A stretch of 33,981 nucleotides of DNA from Actinomycetes bacterium (GTDB lineage: Bacteria; Actinomycetota; Actinomycetes; Actinomycetales; Cellulomonadaceae), in NCBI GenBank assembly GCA_021793115.1, contig JAJYTJ010000019.1, positions 1 through 33,981 of the forward strand, written 5' to 3'. Positions 1-9,066 of this stretch are shown in pieces. A program made the position numbers and the translations under genes. The notes below the pieces were generated by a model, which saw only the letters and a program-made list of their open reading frames with translations, made no database searches and was not told where the DNA came from. Every line of letters begins with the position of its first letter. Position 1 is the stretch's first letter.

Positions 1-2535
1 CTGCTGCGGCACGCCCGCCAGCGCAACGTCGCGATCCCGGTGTCGCTCAACACCCCGTACGTCAACACCATCGCGGTGCACAACGAGCCCTACTTCCCGG
101 GCGACGAGGGCATCGAGCGCCGCTTCCGGCGCATGATCCGGTGGAACGCCGCCGTCATGGTGCAGCGCGCGCAGCGCTCGCACATCGCGGTGGGCGGCCA
201 CCTCTCGTCGTACGCCTCGGTGGCCACGCTCTACGAGGTCGGCCTCAACCACTTCTTCCGGGGCAAGGACCACCCGGGCGGCGGCGACCAGGTCTACTTC
301 CAGGGCCACGCCTCCCCCGGCGTCTACGCGCGCGCCTTCCTCGAGGGCCGGCTCACCGAGCAGCAGATGGACGGCTTCCGCCAGGAGCAGTCCAACCCCG
401 GCGGTGGCCTGCCCTCGTACCCGCACCCGCGGCTGCTGCCCGACTTCTGGGAGTTCCCCACCGTCTCGATGGGCCTGGGCCCCTCGTCGGCCATCTACCA
501 GGCATGGACCAACAAGTACCTGCACAACCGCGGCATCAAGGACACCAGCCAGCAGGACGTCTGGGCGTTCCTCGGCGACGGCGAGATGGACGAGCCGGAG
601 AGCCGCGGCATGCTGCAGCAGGCCGCGCAGCAGAACCTCGACAACCTCACGTTCGTCGTGAACTGCAACCTGCAGCGGCTCGACGGCCCGGTGCGCGGCA
701 ACGGCAAGATCATCCAGGAGCTCGAGGCGTTCTTCCGGGGCGCCGGCTGGAACGTCATCAAGGTCATCTGGGGCCGCGAGTGGGACGTGCTGCTCAACGC
801 CGACAAGGACCGCGCACTCGTCAACCTCATGAACACCACGCTCGACGGCGACTACCAGACGTTCAAGGCGAACGACGGCGCGTACGTCCGCGAGCACTTC
901 TTCGGCCGCGACCCGCGGACCGCCAAGCTCGTCGCCAACATGACCGACGACGAGATCTGGGCGCTCAAGCGCGGCGGCCACGACTACCGCAAGGTGTACG
1001 CGGCCTACAAGGCGGCCCGGGAGCACACCGGCCAGCCGACCGTCATCCTCGCCCACACCATCAAGGGCTACGCGCTGGGCTCGCACTTCGCCGGCCGCAA
1101 CGCGACGCACCAGATGAAGAAGATGAAGGTCGACGACCTCAAGCAGCTGCGCGACACGCTCCAGCTGCCGTTCACGGACGCGCAGCTCGAGGAGAACCCC
1201 TACCTGCCGCCGTACTACAACCCGGGGCCCGACGACGAGGCGGTGGCCTACGCCCTCGACCGCCGGCGCAAGCTCGGCGGCTACCTGCCCGAGCGGCGGT
1301 CGACGTTCAAGCCGCTGACGCTGCCCGAGGACAAGGTCTACGCGGGCCTGGCCAAGGGCTCCGGCACGCAGCCCGTCGCGACCACCATGGCGCTCGTCCG
1401 GCTGTTCAAGGACCTGGTCAAGGACCCGGAGATCGGCAAGCGGATCGTGCCGATCATCCCCGACGAGGCCCGCACGTTCGGCCTGGACGCGATCTTCCCC
1501 AGCGCGAAGATCTTCAACACCCTCGGCCAGCACTACACGCCGGTGGACGCCGACCTCATGCTCTCCTACCGGGAGTCCGAGTCCGGCCAGATCATGCACA
1601 TGGGGATCAACGAGGCCGGCTCGGCGTCGGTCTTCCAGGCCGTCGGCACGTCGTACGCGACGCACGGCGAGCCGCTCATCCCGTTCTACTTCTACTACTC
1701 GATGTTCGGTTTCCAGCGGACGGGTGACCAGTTCTGGGCGGCCGGCGACCAGATGGCGCGCGGCTTCCTCATCGGCGCCACGGCGGGCCGCACCACGCTC
1801 ACGGGCGAGGGGCTGCAGCACGCCGACGGGCACTCGCCGCTGCAGGCGGCCGCGATGCCGCACGTCATCCACTTCGACCCGGCCTACGGGTACGAGATCC
1901 GCCACATCGTCAAGGACGGGCTGGAGCGGATGTACGGGGACGGCTCCGACGGGCGCGACCCCAACGTCGTCTACTACCTCACGGTCTACAACGAGCCCAT
2001 GCCGCAGCCGGCCGAGCCGGCCGACGTGGACGTCGAGGGCATCAAGCGGGGCATCCACCTGCTGTCCCCGGCGCAGGGCGACGGGCCGCGGGCGCAGATC
2101 CTGGCCTCCGGCGTCGCGGTGCCGTGGGCCCTCGAGGCGCAGCAGCTGCTCGCCGAGGACTGGGGCGTGCGCGCGGCCGTGTGGTCGGTGACGAGCTGGT
2201 CGCTGCTGCGCCGTGACGGGCTCGCGGCCGACGAGTCGGCGTTCCTGCGCCCCGGCGAGCCGGCTCCCACGCCGTACCTCACCGCGAAGCTCGCGGGAGC
2301 GGAGGGTCCCTTTGTCGCGACGACGGACTACAACCACCTCGTCGCGGACCAGATCCGCAAGTGGGTGCCCGGCCGCTACGACACGCTGGGGGCCGACGAC
2401 TTCGGGTTCTCGGACACGCGCGCCGCGGCGCGCCGCTACTTCCACATCGACGGCGCCTCCGTCGTCGTGCGGGTGCTCGAGCAGCTCGTCGCCGAGGGGG
2501 CCATGGACCCGTCGGTCCCGGGCCAGGCCATGTAG
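1..2535 (+). CDS. aceE: Pyruvate dehydrogenase E1 component (homodimeric type), 5'-truncated by window
   Basis: Thiamine-diphosphate-dependent E1 subunit of the pyruvate dehydrogenase complex: it decarboxylates pyruvate and passes the acetyl group to the lipoyl E2. The frame is open from base 1, so the gene starts outside the window; 844 codons are visible against about 900-925 residues usual for homodimeric AceE, so roughly 60-80 N-terminal residues are missing. The ThDP motif is clear: [12 protein letters not shown] begins the GDG-X(~27)-NN-type stretch that ends in [12 protein letters not shown]. Other typical blocks are [12 protein letters not shown] near the start, the FGRDPR segment and a long transketolase-like C-terminal half ([13 protein letters not shown]). 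No E2 or E3 gene follows, as is common in actinobacteria, where aceE stands alone. The nearest element downstream is a strong 17-bp inverted repeat. Identification is very secure. Confidence 0.97.
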   Translation: MLRHARQRNVAIPVSLNTPYVNTIAVHNEPYFPGDEGIERRFRRMIRWNAAVMVQRAQRSHIAVGGHLSSYASVATLYEVGLNHFFRGKDHPGGGDQVYFQGHASPGVYARAFLEGRLTEQQMDGFRQEQSNPGGGLPSYPHPRLLPDFWEFPTVSMGLGPSSAIYQAWTNKYLHNRGIKDTSQQDVWAFLGDGEMDEPESRGMLQQAAQQNLDNLTFVVNCNLQRLDGPVRGNGKIIQELEAFFRGAGWNVIKVIWGREWDVLLNADKDRALVNLMNTTLDGDYQTFKANDGAYVREHFFGRDPRTAKLVANMTDDEIWALKRGGHDYRKVYAAYKAAREHTGQPTVILAHTIKGYALGSHFAGRNATHQMKKMKVDDLKQLRDTLQLPFTDAQLEENPYLPPYYNPGPDDEAVAYALDRRRKLGGYLPERRSTFKPLTLPEDKVYAGLAKGSGTQPVATTMALVRLFKDLVKDPEIGKRIVPIIPDEARTFGLDAIFPSAKIFNTLGQHYTPVDADLMLSYRESESGQIMHMGINEAGSASVFQAVGTSYATHGEPLIPFYFYYSMFGFQRTGDQFWAAGDQMARGFLIGATAGRTTLTGEGLQHADGHSPLQAAAMPHVIHFDPAYGYEIRHIVKDGLERMYGDGSDGRDPNVVYYLTVYNEPMPQPAEPADVDVEGIKRGIHLLSPAQGDGPRAQILASGVAVPWALEAQQLLAEDWGVRAAVWSVTSWSLLRRDGLAADESAFLRPGEPAPTPYLTAKLAGAEGPFVATTDYNHLVADQIRKWVPGRYDTLGADDFGFSDTRAAARRYFHIDGASVVVRVLEQLVAEGAMDPSVPGQAM

Positions 2536-2606
2536 CGGTACCGGCTGTACGACGTCACCGCCGGCACGTCCGGCGTCGCGGGCGGCGACTCCTGACGGGT
2601 CCCCCC

Positions 2607-2658
2607 AGTGGAGCCAAGTGACGCCCGCCCCCGGCGTGTCGCGTCACTTGGCTCCACT
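2607..2658. terminator. Perfect 17-bp inverted repeat between convergent genes (possible terminator)
   Basis: Arms 2607-2623 and 2642-2658 are perfectly complementary over 17 bp with an 18-nt loop. The element lies 71 bp past the aceE stop. There is no U-tract, so a classical intrinsic terminator is not proven. It is also the outermost unit of the repeat array that continues to 3108, so it may be a repeat-family palindrome that happens to sit where a terminator is useful. Confidence 0.5.
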
Positions 2659-3108
2659 GTTCGTCAGGCGACTCCACTGTCGGGCGAAACGGCTCCACTA
2701 CCTGCCAGACGAACGGACTCCCAGGCGAGACCCCTCCGCTCGTCGCGGCCGAGGGTTCCGCTGGCGCGGTGGTCCCCTCAGTGGAATCCAGTGGAGCCAA
2801 CCGACCCCCGCCGTCGGCGTGTCGCCGTCACTTGGCTCCACTGTTCGTCAGGCGACTCCACTGTCGGGCGCAACTGCTCCACTGCCTGCCAGACGAACGG
2901 ACTCCCAGGCGAGACCCCTCCGCTCGTCGCGGCCGAGGGTTCCGCTGGCGCGGTGGTCCCCTCAGTGGAATCCAGTGGAGCCAACTGACCCCCGCCGTCG
3001 GCGTGTCGCCGTCACTTGGCTCCACTGGTTGTCGAGGGACTCCACTGCGGGGTGAATCGGCTCCACTGTTCGTCAGGCGACTCCACTGTCGGGCGAAACG
3101 GCTCCACT
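2607..3108. repeat. 184-bp direct repeat array made of 20/21-bp phased CTCCACT units
   Basis: The block starting CACTTGGCTCCACT occurs at 2645, 2829 and 3013, exactly 184 bp apart each time; copies one and two are nearly identical, copy three diverges after about 20 bp. Inside each block the heptamer CTCCACT recurs at 2652, 2672, 2693; 2836, 2856, 2877; and 3020, 3040, 3061, 3081, 3102, with steps of 20, 21, 20, 21 bp. Inverted heptamers (AGTGGAG) at 2607, 2790 and 2974 form hairpin arms with the first unit of each block. Long frames across it (for example around 2608-3055 on the plus strand) show repeat-driven low-complexity translations and are not taken as genes. The whole 2536-3161 gap holds nothing else recognisable. 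Confidence 0.85.
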
Positions 3109-3161
3109 CGGGGCGGGGTGGCGCGGATCCGCGGCCGTCGGGGCCCGGGAAGGGACCGACG

Positions 3162-3848
3162 TCAGGCGCCGGCGACCGGGTGCTCCGACTCGGTGATCGT
3201 CTGCGCCAGCTCGGCCCGCAGGGCCGTGAGCTGCGCCGCGTCGTCACGCTCCCCGAGTGCCGCGAGGTACTGCTTGGCCTCGAGCGGCCGGCCGGCCTCG
3301 AGCGCCGCGTTCACCAGGTGGCGGGCCACCTCAGGGTCGTGCTCGCGGGCGCGCCAGTGGCCCACCCCGAGGCCGAGGGCCTCCACCGGCATGTCGGCGT
3401 CCCGCAGCAGCTCCAGACCGGCGGCGAGCGCGCGGCCCGAGGGGTCACGCTCGGCGGCCGTCACCAGGCGACGGATGGTGGCGTCGTGGTCGTCGTGCAC
3501 CGACAACCGCGCCAGCTCGACGAGCGGGTACCAGCCCCGCGGGTTGCCCGCGAACTCCTCCGCGAGCGCCCACACCGCCAGGTCCTCGGCCTGCTCGCGT
3601 TCCTTCTCGTCCGCGGGTGCGGCCAACGGGTCCTGCTCGTCGAACGAGTCGCCGGCCCGGCGCCGGACGATCTCCGCCAGCGCACGGAAGGCACGCTCGT
3701 TGTTCGGGTCGTCCGCCAGCATCGAGCGCAGCGCGTCCTCGTGCAGCGTGTCGCCGCGGGGCTTGGCGGACGTGGGCCGGCGCGCGCCGACCTTGGACGC
3801 GGTGGTCGGGCGCCGGATGAGTTGACGAAGCCGTGGCAGGAGTGCCAT
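3162..3848 (-). CDS. Conserved hypothetical TPR-like protein
   Basis: A 228-residue soluble protein with no signal peptide or membrane segment. It starts MALLPRLRQLIRR, has a basic first 35 residues, then helical, Ala/Leu/Glu-rich sequence with TPR-like spacing: DPNNERAFRALAEIVRRR at about 47-64, NPRGWYPLVELARLS at about 101-115, and a C-terminal helix pair around EAGRPLEAKQYLAALGE. That pattern fits a short tetratricopeptide or alpha-solenoid adaptor; no catalytic motif is visible. It is convergent with aceE and divergent from fasR, with 112 bp between the two start codons. A function cannot be assigned. That it is a real gene is supported by codon usage and clean stop-to-start geometry. Confidence 0.75.
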   Translation of the reverse strand: MALLPRLRQLIRRPTTASKVGARRPTSAKPRGDTLHEDALRSMLADDPNNERAFRALAEIVRRRAGDSFDEQDPLAAPADEKEREQAEDLAVWALAEEFAGNPRGWYPLVELARLSVHDDHDATIRRLVTAAERDPSGRALAAGLELLRDADMPVEALGLGVGHWRAREHDPEVARHLVNAALEAGRPLEAKQYLAALGERDDAAQLTALRAELAQTITESEHPVAGA

Positions 3849-3960
3849 GCCACGACCATAGCCGAGTCATCCCGATCCCAACCCGACATTGCGGCCCCGG
3901 GCGCCGCGGGGGTCGGGCGGCAGTTGTCGAGTCTCCACAAGCGGTGCGTATGCTCGGCCC

Positions 3961-5220
3961 ATGGCGACCACCGAGCCGCACGCCGGGCGCGACCGCACCA
4001 CGCCCCGGTCCGAGCGACACCCGGCCCCCGGCCCCCACGTCGCCCCCTCGCCCGAGACCAGCGAGCAGACGCAGAAGCGCGTCCGGGGCGCCGCGGGCGA
4101 GCTCGCGGCGGCGACGATGCGCCGCCTGGAGACGGACCTCGAGTGGTACCGGGCACTGCCGGCGGAGGACCGCTCGTGGGTGGGGCTCGTGGCGCAGGCC
4201 GGGATCACCGCGTTCGTCGACTGGTTCACCGACCCCACGCGCGCGCCCGCCGGTGCCGGCGAGATCTTCTCGGGCGCGCCCCCGGAGCTGACCCGGTCGA
4301 TCTCGCTGCAGCACACGCTCCAGCTGGTGCGCATCGGGGTCGACGTGGTCGAGGCCCACAGCGAGCAGCTCGCGGCGCCCGGCGAGGAGCGCGCGCTGCG
4401 CGAAGCCGTGCTGCGGTACAGCCGTGAGGTGGCGTTCTCCGCGGCCGAGGTCTACGCGCACGCCGCGGAGGTGCGCGGAGCGTGGGACGCGCGGCTCGAG
4501 GCGCTGGTCGTCGATGCGCTCGTGCGCGGCGACATCGACGACTCCCTGCGCTCTCGCGTCGCGGCGCTCGGCTGGTCGCACGGCGATGCGATGGTCGTCG
4601 TCGTCGGCACCACCGACGGCGGATTGGACCCGCGCCGGTCGAGCGACCTGCGCCGCGCCACCCGCCGCGAGGCGGACGTGCTCATCGGCATCCAGGGCGA
4701 TCGCCAGCTCGTCTTCCTGCGGGGTGACGGGGACCTCGGCCCCGCGGTGGCGACGATCGTGCCGCGGTTCGGCCCGGGCCCCGTGGTCGTCGGCCCGCCG
4801 GCCCGCGACCTGGCGGAGTGCGCCCGGTCCGCGCGCGCCGCGCTGGCCGGCCTCCTCGCCGCGCCGGCCTGGGCGCACGCCCCGCGGCCGGTCGCGGCCG
4901 ACGAGCTGCTGCCGGAACGTGTCCTCGTCGGTGACGCCGCGGCCCGCTCCCAGCTCGTCGCGCGCGCCTACGCGCCGCTCGCCGCCAGCACGGGCGCGCT
5001 CCTGGAGACCCTGGAGGCCTACCTGGGCACCGGCCGGTCGCTCGAGGCGGCCGCCCGGACCCTGTACGTGCACCCCAACACGGTGCGGTACCGGCTGCGC
5101 CGGGTCACGGACGTCACGGGCTGGGACCCCCTCGACGCGCGCGACTCGTACGTGCTGCAGCTCGCGCTCGCGCTCGGCCGGCTCGACGGTGCGGCCGCGG
5201 CCGGTCCCGGCCCTTTGTAG
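3961..5220 (+). CDS. fasR: PucR-family transcriptional regulator of fatty acid synthesis (FasR-like)
   Basis: A 419-residue regulator. The C-terminus carries the PucR-type helix-turn-helix: from about residue 360, SLEAAARTLYVHPNTVRYRL, followed by the conserved WDPLDARD and a final helix. The N-terminal two-thirds is the CdaR/PucR-like sensor region. I place the start at the ATG at 3961; the frame is open 24 codons further upstream, but that extension is unlike the family. It sits directly before fabD-fabH-acpP-fabF, the same order as in Streptomyces, where the PucR-type FasR activates this cluster (established knowledge). Only 78 bp separate it from fabD, and an inverted repeat lies at the junction. 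Mycobacterial FasR is an unrelated TetR protein, so the name here follows the Streptomyces usage. Confidence 0.88.
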   Translation: MATTEPHAGRDRTTPRSERHPAPGPHVAPSPETSEQTQKRVRGAAGELAAATMRRLETDLEWYRALPAEDRSWVGLVAQAGITAFVDWFTDPTRAPAGAGEIFSGAPPELTRSISLQHTLQLVRIGVDVVEAHSEQLAAPGEERALREAVLRYSREVAFSAAEVYAHAAEVRGAWDARLEALVVDALVRGDIDDSLRSRVAALGWSHGDAMVVVVGTTDGGLDPRRSSDLRRATRREADVLIGIQGDRQLVFLRGDGDLGPAVATIVPRFGPGPVVVGPPARDLAECARSARAALAGLLAAPAWAHAPRPVAADELLPERVLVGDAAARSQLVARAYAPLAASTGALLETLEAYLGTGRSLEAAARTLYVHPNTVRYRLRRVTDVTGWDPLDARDSYVLQLALALGRLDGAAAAGPGPL

Positions 5221-5233
5221 GACTGCGACAAGG
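5212..5233 (+). promoter_or_regulatory. Candidate FasR operator / fabD upstream inverted repeat
   Basis: CCTTTGT at 5212-5218 faces ACAAGG at 5228-5233 across a 9-nt spacer, giving an imperfect inverted repeat that overlaps the fasR stop and lies 66 bp before the fabD start. Position fits an operator for the adjacent regulator. The assignment to FasR is inference; no family consensus could be compared here. Confidence 0.35.
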
Positions 5234-5298
5234 TCGCTCAGACAACGTGGTCGGTGGCGCCACCCGGGCGTCGAACCCCAGGAAGGCAGAGTGGTCGG

Positions 5299-6237
5299 GT
5301 GCTCGCCGTCGTCTGCCCCGGTCAGGGCGCTCAGTCTCCTGGGATGCTCACGCCGTGGCTCGAGGTGCCCGGGGTCGGTGACCGGCTCGCCGAGTACTCC
5401 GACGTCACCGGGCTGGACCTGGTGCGGCTCGGCACCACCGCCGACGCCGACGAGATCCGCGACACCGCGGTGGCCCAGCCGCTGCTCGTCGCGAGCGCGC
5501 TCGTCACGGCCTTCGCGCTGGGCGAGGACGCGGCGACCCCGGACGTCGTCGCCGGGCACTCGGTGGGCGAGTTCGGCGCCCTGGTGCTGGCGGGGGTGCT
5601 CGACGCCGCGTCGTCGTTGCGCCTCGTCGCGCTGCGCGGCCGGGCGATGGCACAGGCCGCGGCCCGCGTGCCCACCGGCATGAGCGCCGTGCTCGGCGGG
5701 GACCCGGACGAGGTGCTGGCCCGCCTCGCCGAGCTGGCCCTGACACCCGCGAACGTCAACGGCGGCGGCCAGGTGGTGGCCGCCGGAGCGCTCGACGCGC
5801 TCGCGCAGCTCTCGGCCGCGCCGCCCACCCGCGCCAAGGTGATCCCGCTGCAGGTCGCGGGTGCGTTCCACACGGACGTCATGGCCTCGGCGGTCGACGA
5901 GCTGCGCGCCGCGGCGTCCGGCGTGACAGCTGCCGACCCCGCCGTGACGCTCCTCACCAATGCCGACGGCACCGCGGTCGGCTCCGGCGCCGACGCCCTC
6001 GCGTTCGTCGTGCGCCAGGTGGCCCGACCCGTGCGCTGGGACCTGGTCCAGGAGACGATGGGCGCGCTGGGGGTCACCGGGCTGCTCGAGCTGGCGCCTG
6101 GCGGCGTGCTCGCGGGCCTGGCCCGACGCGCGCTGCCCGATGTGGAGCGCGTCGCGCTCAAGACCCCGGCCGACCTGGGCGCCGCGCGCGACCTGGCGGC
6201 CCGCCATTCCGGTACGACGACGAAGGAGCAGCCGTGA
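5299..6237 (+). CDS. fabD: Malonyl-CoA:ACP transacylase
   Basis: Transfers malonate from CoA to acyl carrier protein, the extender-unit loading step of type II fatty acid synthesis. With a GTG start at 5299 the protein is 312 residues and begins VLAVVCPGQGAQSPG, the family's usual first strand with the GQGAQ loop. The active serine is in GHSVGE (Ser88) and the partner histidine in GAFHT (His191). The frame is open to another GTG at 5254, but the 15 extra residues are unlike the family; AGGAAGG at 5280-5286 is an acceptable though slightly distant ribosome site for 5299. The stop overlaps the fabH start by 4 bp (GTGA), so translation is coupled. First gene of the fab operon behind fasR. Confidence 0.95.
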   Translation: MLAVVCPGQGAQSPGMLTPWLEVPGVGDRLAEYSDVTGLDLVRLGTTADADEIRDTAVAQPLLVASALVTAFALGEDAATPDVVAGHSVGEFGALVLAGVLDAASSLRLVALRGRAMAQAAARVPTGMSAVLGGDPDEVLARLAELALTPANVNGGGQVVAAGALDALAQLSAAPPTRAKVIPLQVAGAFHTDVMASAVDELRAAASGVTAADPAVTLLTNADGTAVGSGADALAFVVRQVARPVRWDLVQETMGALGVTGLLELAPGGVLAGLARRALPDVERVALKTPADLGAARDLAARHSGTTTKEQP

Positions 6238-7240
6238 CCCGTCCCACCCTGCGGCAGGTGACCGGCCCCGCCCACACCCGGATCCTCGGGCTGGGCGGCG
6301 TGCGCGGCGACCTCGTGGTGACGAACGACGACATCGCCGGCCCGATCAACTCCTCGGACGAGTGGATCCGGCAGCGGACGGGGATCGTCACGCGCCGGCG
6401 CGCCGGCGCCGACGTGGACCTGCTGGGCCTGGCGACCGCGGCGGCCGAGGCGGCGCTCGCGGACGCCGGGCTGACCGGCGCGGACGTCGACGCGGTCATC
6501 GTCTCGACCGTCACCTACTTCCACCAGACCCCTTCGGCGGCCGCGATCATCGCCGACCGCATCGGTGCCACCCCCGCGGCCGCGTGGGACATCTCGGCGG
6601 CGTGCGCCGGCTACTGCTACGGCATCGGGCAGGCAGACGCGCTGGTGCGGGCAGGCAGCGCGCGGCACGTCCTCGTCGTCGGCGCCGAGAAGATGAGCGA
6701 GTTCATCGACCCGACCGACCGATCCATCTCGTTCCTCCTGGGTGACGGGGCGGGCGCGTGGTCGTCGGCCCGTCGGACACGCCCGGCATCGGCCCGACCG
6801 TCTGGGGCTCGGACGGCGCGCAGGCGCAGGCGATCGGCCAGACCCACTCGTGGCTGCAGTGGCGCGACGATGCGTCGCTGGGCTGGCCGACGCTGCGGCA
6901 GGAGGGCCCCACCGTGTTCAAGTGGGCCGTGTGGCAGATGGCGCCCGTGGCGCAGCGCGCACTCGACGCGGCGGGCGTGACGGCGGACCAGATCGACGCC
7001 TTCATCCCGCACCAGGCGAACATGCGGATCATCGACCAGATGATCAAGCAGCTCAAGCTGCCCGACTCGGTCGTGGTCGCACGCGACATCGCCGAGACCG
7101 GCAACACGTCGGCCGCCTCGATCCCCCTGGCGGCCGAGCGGCTGCGCCGCGAGGGGCTCGTCGAGCCCGGCGCCCTGGCGCTGCAGATCGGCTTCGGCGC
7201 CGGCCTCGTCTACGCGGCCCAGGTGATCGCCCTCCCGTGA
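6234..7240 (+). CDS. fabH: Beta-ketoacyl-ACP synthase III, interrupted by a one-base frameshift
   Basis: Starts fatty acid synthesis by condensing acyl-CoA with malonyl-ACP. The first part (6234 to about 6758) runs to LLGDGAGA and contains the nucleophile in SAACAGYCYG (Cys124). The rest continues from about 6758 in another frame, VVVGPSDTPGIGP onward, and contains the catalytic histidine in PHQAN and asparagine in ETGNTSAAS. One missing base near 6758-6759 (GCGCGTGG where GCGCGGTGG is expected) explains it; restored, the protein would be about 335 residues, normal for FabH. A good ribosome site (AAGGAG) precedes the GTG start, which overlaps the fabD stop. Since fabH is usually essential and everything else is intact, a sequencing or assembly error is more likely than a real mutation, but the sequence as given encodes a broken protein. 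Confidence 0.9.
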
Positions 7241-7309
7241 CCCGCCGCTCGACGAGCGGACGGTAGCGTTCCGACCGACCCGACCCACCGAACCCAAGGA
7301 GACACCCGA

Positions 7310-7558
7310 ATGGCCTACAGCGAGCAGGAGATCCTGGCCGGCCTGGCCGAGATCGTCAGCGAGGAGACCGGCCTGCCCGCCGAGACCGTGCTGCCGGAGA
7401 AGTCCTTCACCGACGACCTCGACATCGACTCGCTGTCGATGATGACGATCGTCACGCTGGCCGAGGACAAGTTCTCCGTCACGATCCCGGACGACGAGGT
7501 CAAGAACCTCGCCACCGTGTCCGACGCGGTGAGCTTCATCGCGGGCGCCCAGTCCTGA
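7310..7558 (+). CDS. acpP: Acyl carrier protein
   Basis: Carries growing acyl chains on a 4'-phosphopantetheine arm. 82 residues, strongly acidic, with the modification motif DDLDIDSLSMM (Ser41) at the start of helix II. A textbook ribosome site (AAGGAG) lies 8 nt before the ATG. It is the third gene of the fab cluster, 69 bp after fabH and 106 bp before fabF, matching the actinobacterial fabD-fabH-acpP-fabF order. Confidence 0.97.
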   Translation: MAYSEQEILAGLAEIVSEETGLPAETVLPEKSFTDDLDIDSLSMMTIVTLAEDKFSVTIPDDEVKNLATVSDAVSFIAGAQS

Positions 7559-7664
7559 CCCCGGCGGCCGGCGGCGCGCCCTGCGCCGCCGGCGTCCCGG
7601 TTCCCTGTGACCACGGCCGGACCGGCTCGTCGCGTCCCCCCACCCCAGCCCCCGAGGAGCAGCC

Positions 7665-8909
7665 ATGACCGGAACCACCGACGTCGTCGTCACCGGGCTC
7701 GGGGCCACGTCGCCGCTCGGCGGCGACGTGAGCTCCACCTGGGCCGCGGCCCTCGCCGGGACCTCGGGGGCCCGGCCGTTCAACCCCGAGTGGGTGGAGC
7801 GCTACGGCCTGCCCGTGACGTTCGCGGCCACCCTCGCGGTGCCCGCCTCGGACGTGCTCTCCGTGCCCGAGACGAAGCGGATGGACCCGTCCGCGCAGTA
7901 CGCGATCGTCGCCGCGCGCGAGGCCTGGGCCGACGCGGGGGCGCCCGAGGTCGATCCGGAGCGGCTGGGCGCCGTCGTCTCGTCGGGCATCGGCGGCATC
8001 CAGACGACGCTCGACGGCTGGGACACGCTGCGGGAGAAGGGCGCCCGGCGCATGCTGCCGATGACGGTGCCCATGCTCATGCCCAACTCGCCCGCCGCCT
8101 ACGTCTCGCTCGAGCTCCACGCCCGGGCCGGCTCGCACGCGCTGGTCTCGGCCTGCGCCTCGGGCTCGGAGGCGATCGGCTACGCGGTGGAGATGATCCG
8201 GTCCGGGCGCGCGGACGTGGTGGTCGCCGGCGGCACCGAGGCCTGCATCCACCCCATGCCCATCGCCTCGTTCGCCGCGTCGCGCACGCTGTCGCTGCGC
8301 AACGACGACCCCGCCGGGGCCTCGCGGCCGTACGACGTCGACCGGGACGGCTTCGTGCTCGGTGAGGGCGCCGGGATCGTCGTGCTCGAGAGCGCGACGC
8401 ACGCCGCGGCGCGAGGCGCGCGCGTCTACGCGCACCTCGCCGGGGTGGGCCTGTCCGCGGACGGTTACCACATCACGTCGCCCGAGCCGAGCGGCGACGG
8501 ACAGATCCGCGCGATGCGCGCGGCGCTGGCCGACTCCGGCGTAGCCGCCCGCGACGTGGTCCACCTCAACGCGCACGCGACGTCGACCGTGGTGGGCGAC
8601 CTCATCGAGGCGCGCTCCGTGCGCGCGGTGCTGGGCGACGAGGCCGACCACGTGGCGCTGTCGGCGACGAAGTCCATGACCGGCCACCTGCTCGGCGGCG
8701 CGGGCGCGCTCGAGACGATCTTCACCGTGCTGGCCCTGAACGAGCGGGTCGCGCCCCCGACGATCAACGTGGCGAACCCCGACCCGGAGCTGGTCCTCGA
8801 CCTCGTCCGCGACACCCCGCGCGCCCTGCCCGCCGGGCAGATCGCGGCGGTGAACAACTCGTTCGGCTTCGGCGGGCACAACGTCGCGCTGGTGGTCACC
8901 AGCGCCTGA
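7665..8909 (+). CDS. fabF: Beta-ketoacyl-ACP synthase II
   Basis: Elongating condensing enzyme of type II fatty acid synthesis. 414 residues, the normal length. Catalytic triad is visible: Cys164 in SACASGSEA, His304 in NAHATSTVVGD and His341 in KSMTGHLLGGAGA, with the conserved Lys336. The C-terminal glycine-rich block NNSFGFGGHN is intact. GAGGAG precedes the ATG by 6 nt. It closes the fab operon; a 28-bp tandem repeat follows where it converges with the VOC gene. Confidence 0.96.
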   Translation: MTGTTDVVVTGLGATSPLGGDVSSTWAAALAGTSGARPFNPEWVERYGLPVTFAATLAVPASDVLSVPETKRMDPSAQYAIVAAREAWADAGAPEVDPERLGAVVSSGIGGIQTTLDGWDTLREKGARRMLPMTVPMLMPNSPAAYVSLELHARAGSHALVSACASGSEAIGYAVEMIRSGRADVVVAGGTEACIHPMPIASFAASRTLSLRNDDPAGASRPYDVDRDGFVLGEGAGIVVLESATHAAARGARVYAHLAGVGLSADGYHITSPEPSGDGQIRAMRAALADSGVAARDVVHLNAHATSTVVGDLIEARSVRAVLGDEADHVALSATKSMTGHLLGGAGALETIFTVLALNERVAPPTINVANPDPELVLDLVRDTPRALPAGQIAAVNNSFGFGGHNVALVVTSA

Positions 8910-8954
8910 CCCCGGCACCGGCAGGCCAGGTGCGCTCGCGCCCGTGCCGCCCCT

Positions 8955-9066
8955 GGGTGGCCTCCGTCAGGCGACCGCCTCCGGGTGGCCTCCGTCAGAC
9001 GACCGCCCCCGGGTGGCCTCCGTCAGGCGACCGCCCCCGGGTGGCCTCCGTCAGGCGACCGCCTCC
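8955..9066. repeat. Four tandem 28-bp repeats overlapping the VOC gene 3' end
   Basis: Units begin GGGTGGCCTCCGTCAG at 8955, 8983, 9011 and 9039, each 28 bp, differing by one or two bases. The last unit contains the stop codon (9051-9053) and final codons of the minus-strand VOC gene, so the array looks like successive duplication of that gene's 3' end into the gap between convergent genes. There are no unique spacers, so this is not a CRISPR array. Confidence 0.85.

Noticed and set aside
3160..3170. Shared word CGTCAGGCG at several gene ends (3160, 8965, 21771 and in the array)
   Set aside because: In several cases it is the complement of an alanine codon plus TGA stop (GCC TGA), so chance and codon usage explain it.
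2608..3247. Protein-coding genes inside the 184-bp repeat array
   Set aside because: Frames on both strands exist only because the repeat lacks stops; their translations repeat with the array and have no ribosome sites.
3445..6207. 920-codon open frame on the minus strand across fasR and fabD
   Set aside because: Its translation is Arg/Gly/Ala/His-rich with no domain, and it is fully antisense to clearly recognised genes. Long antisense frames are expected at this GC content.
6741..6775. Programmed frameshift in fabH
   Set aside because: No slippery heptamer or downstream stimulator is apparent, and FabH is not known to use frameshifting. A lost base is simpler.
8955..9066. CRISPR-like array of 28-bp repeats
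   Set aside because: Units are directly joined with no unique spacers, and the last unit is part of a gene end. The 12-bp array at 28715-28834 is rejected for the same reason.
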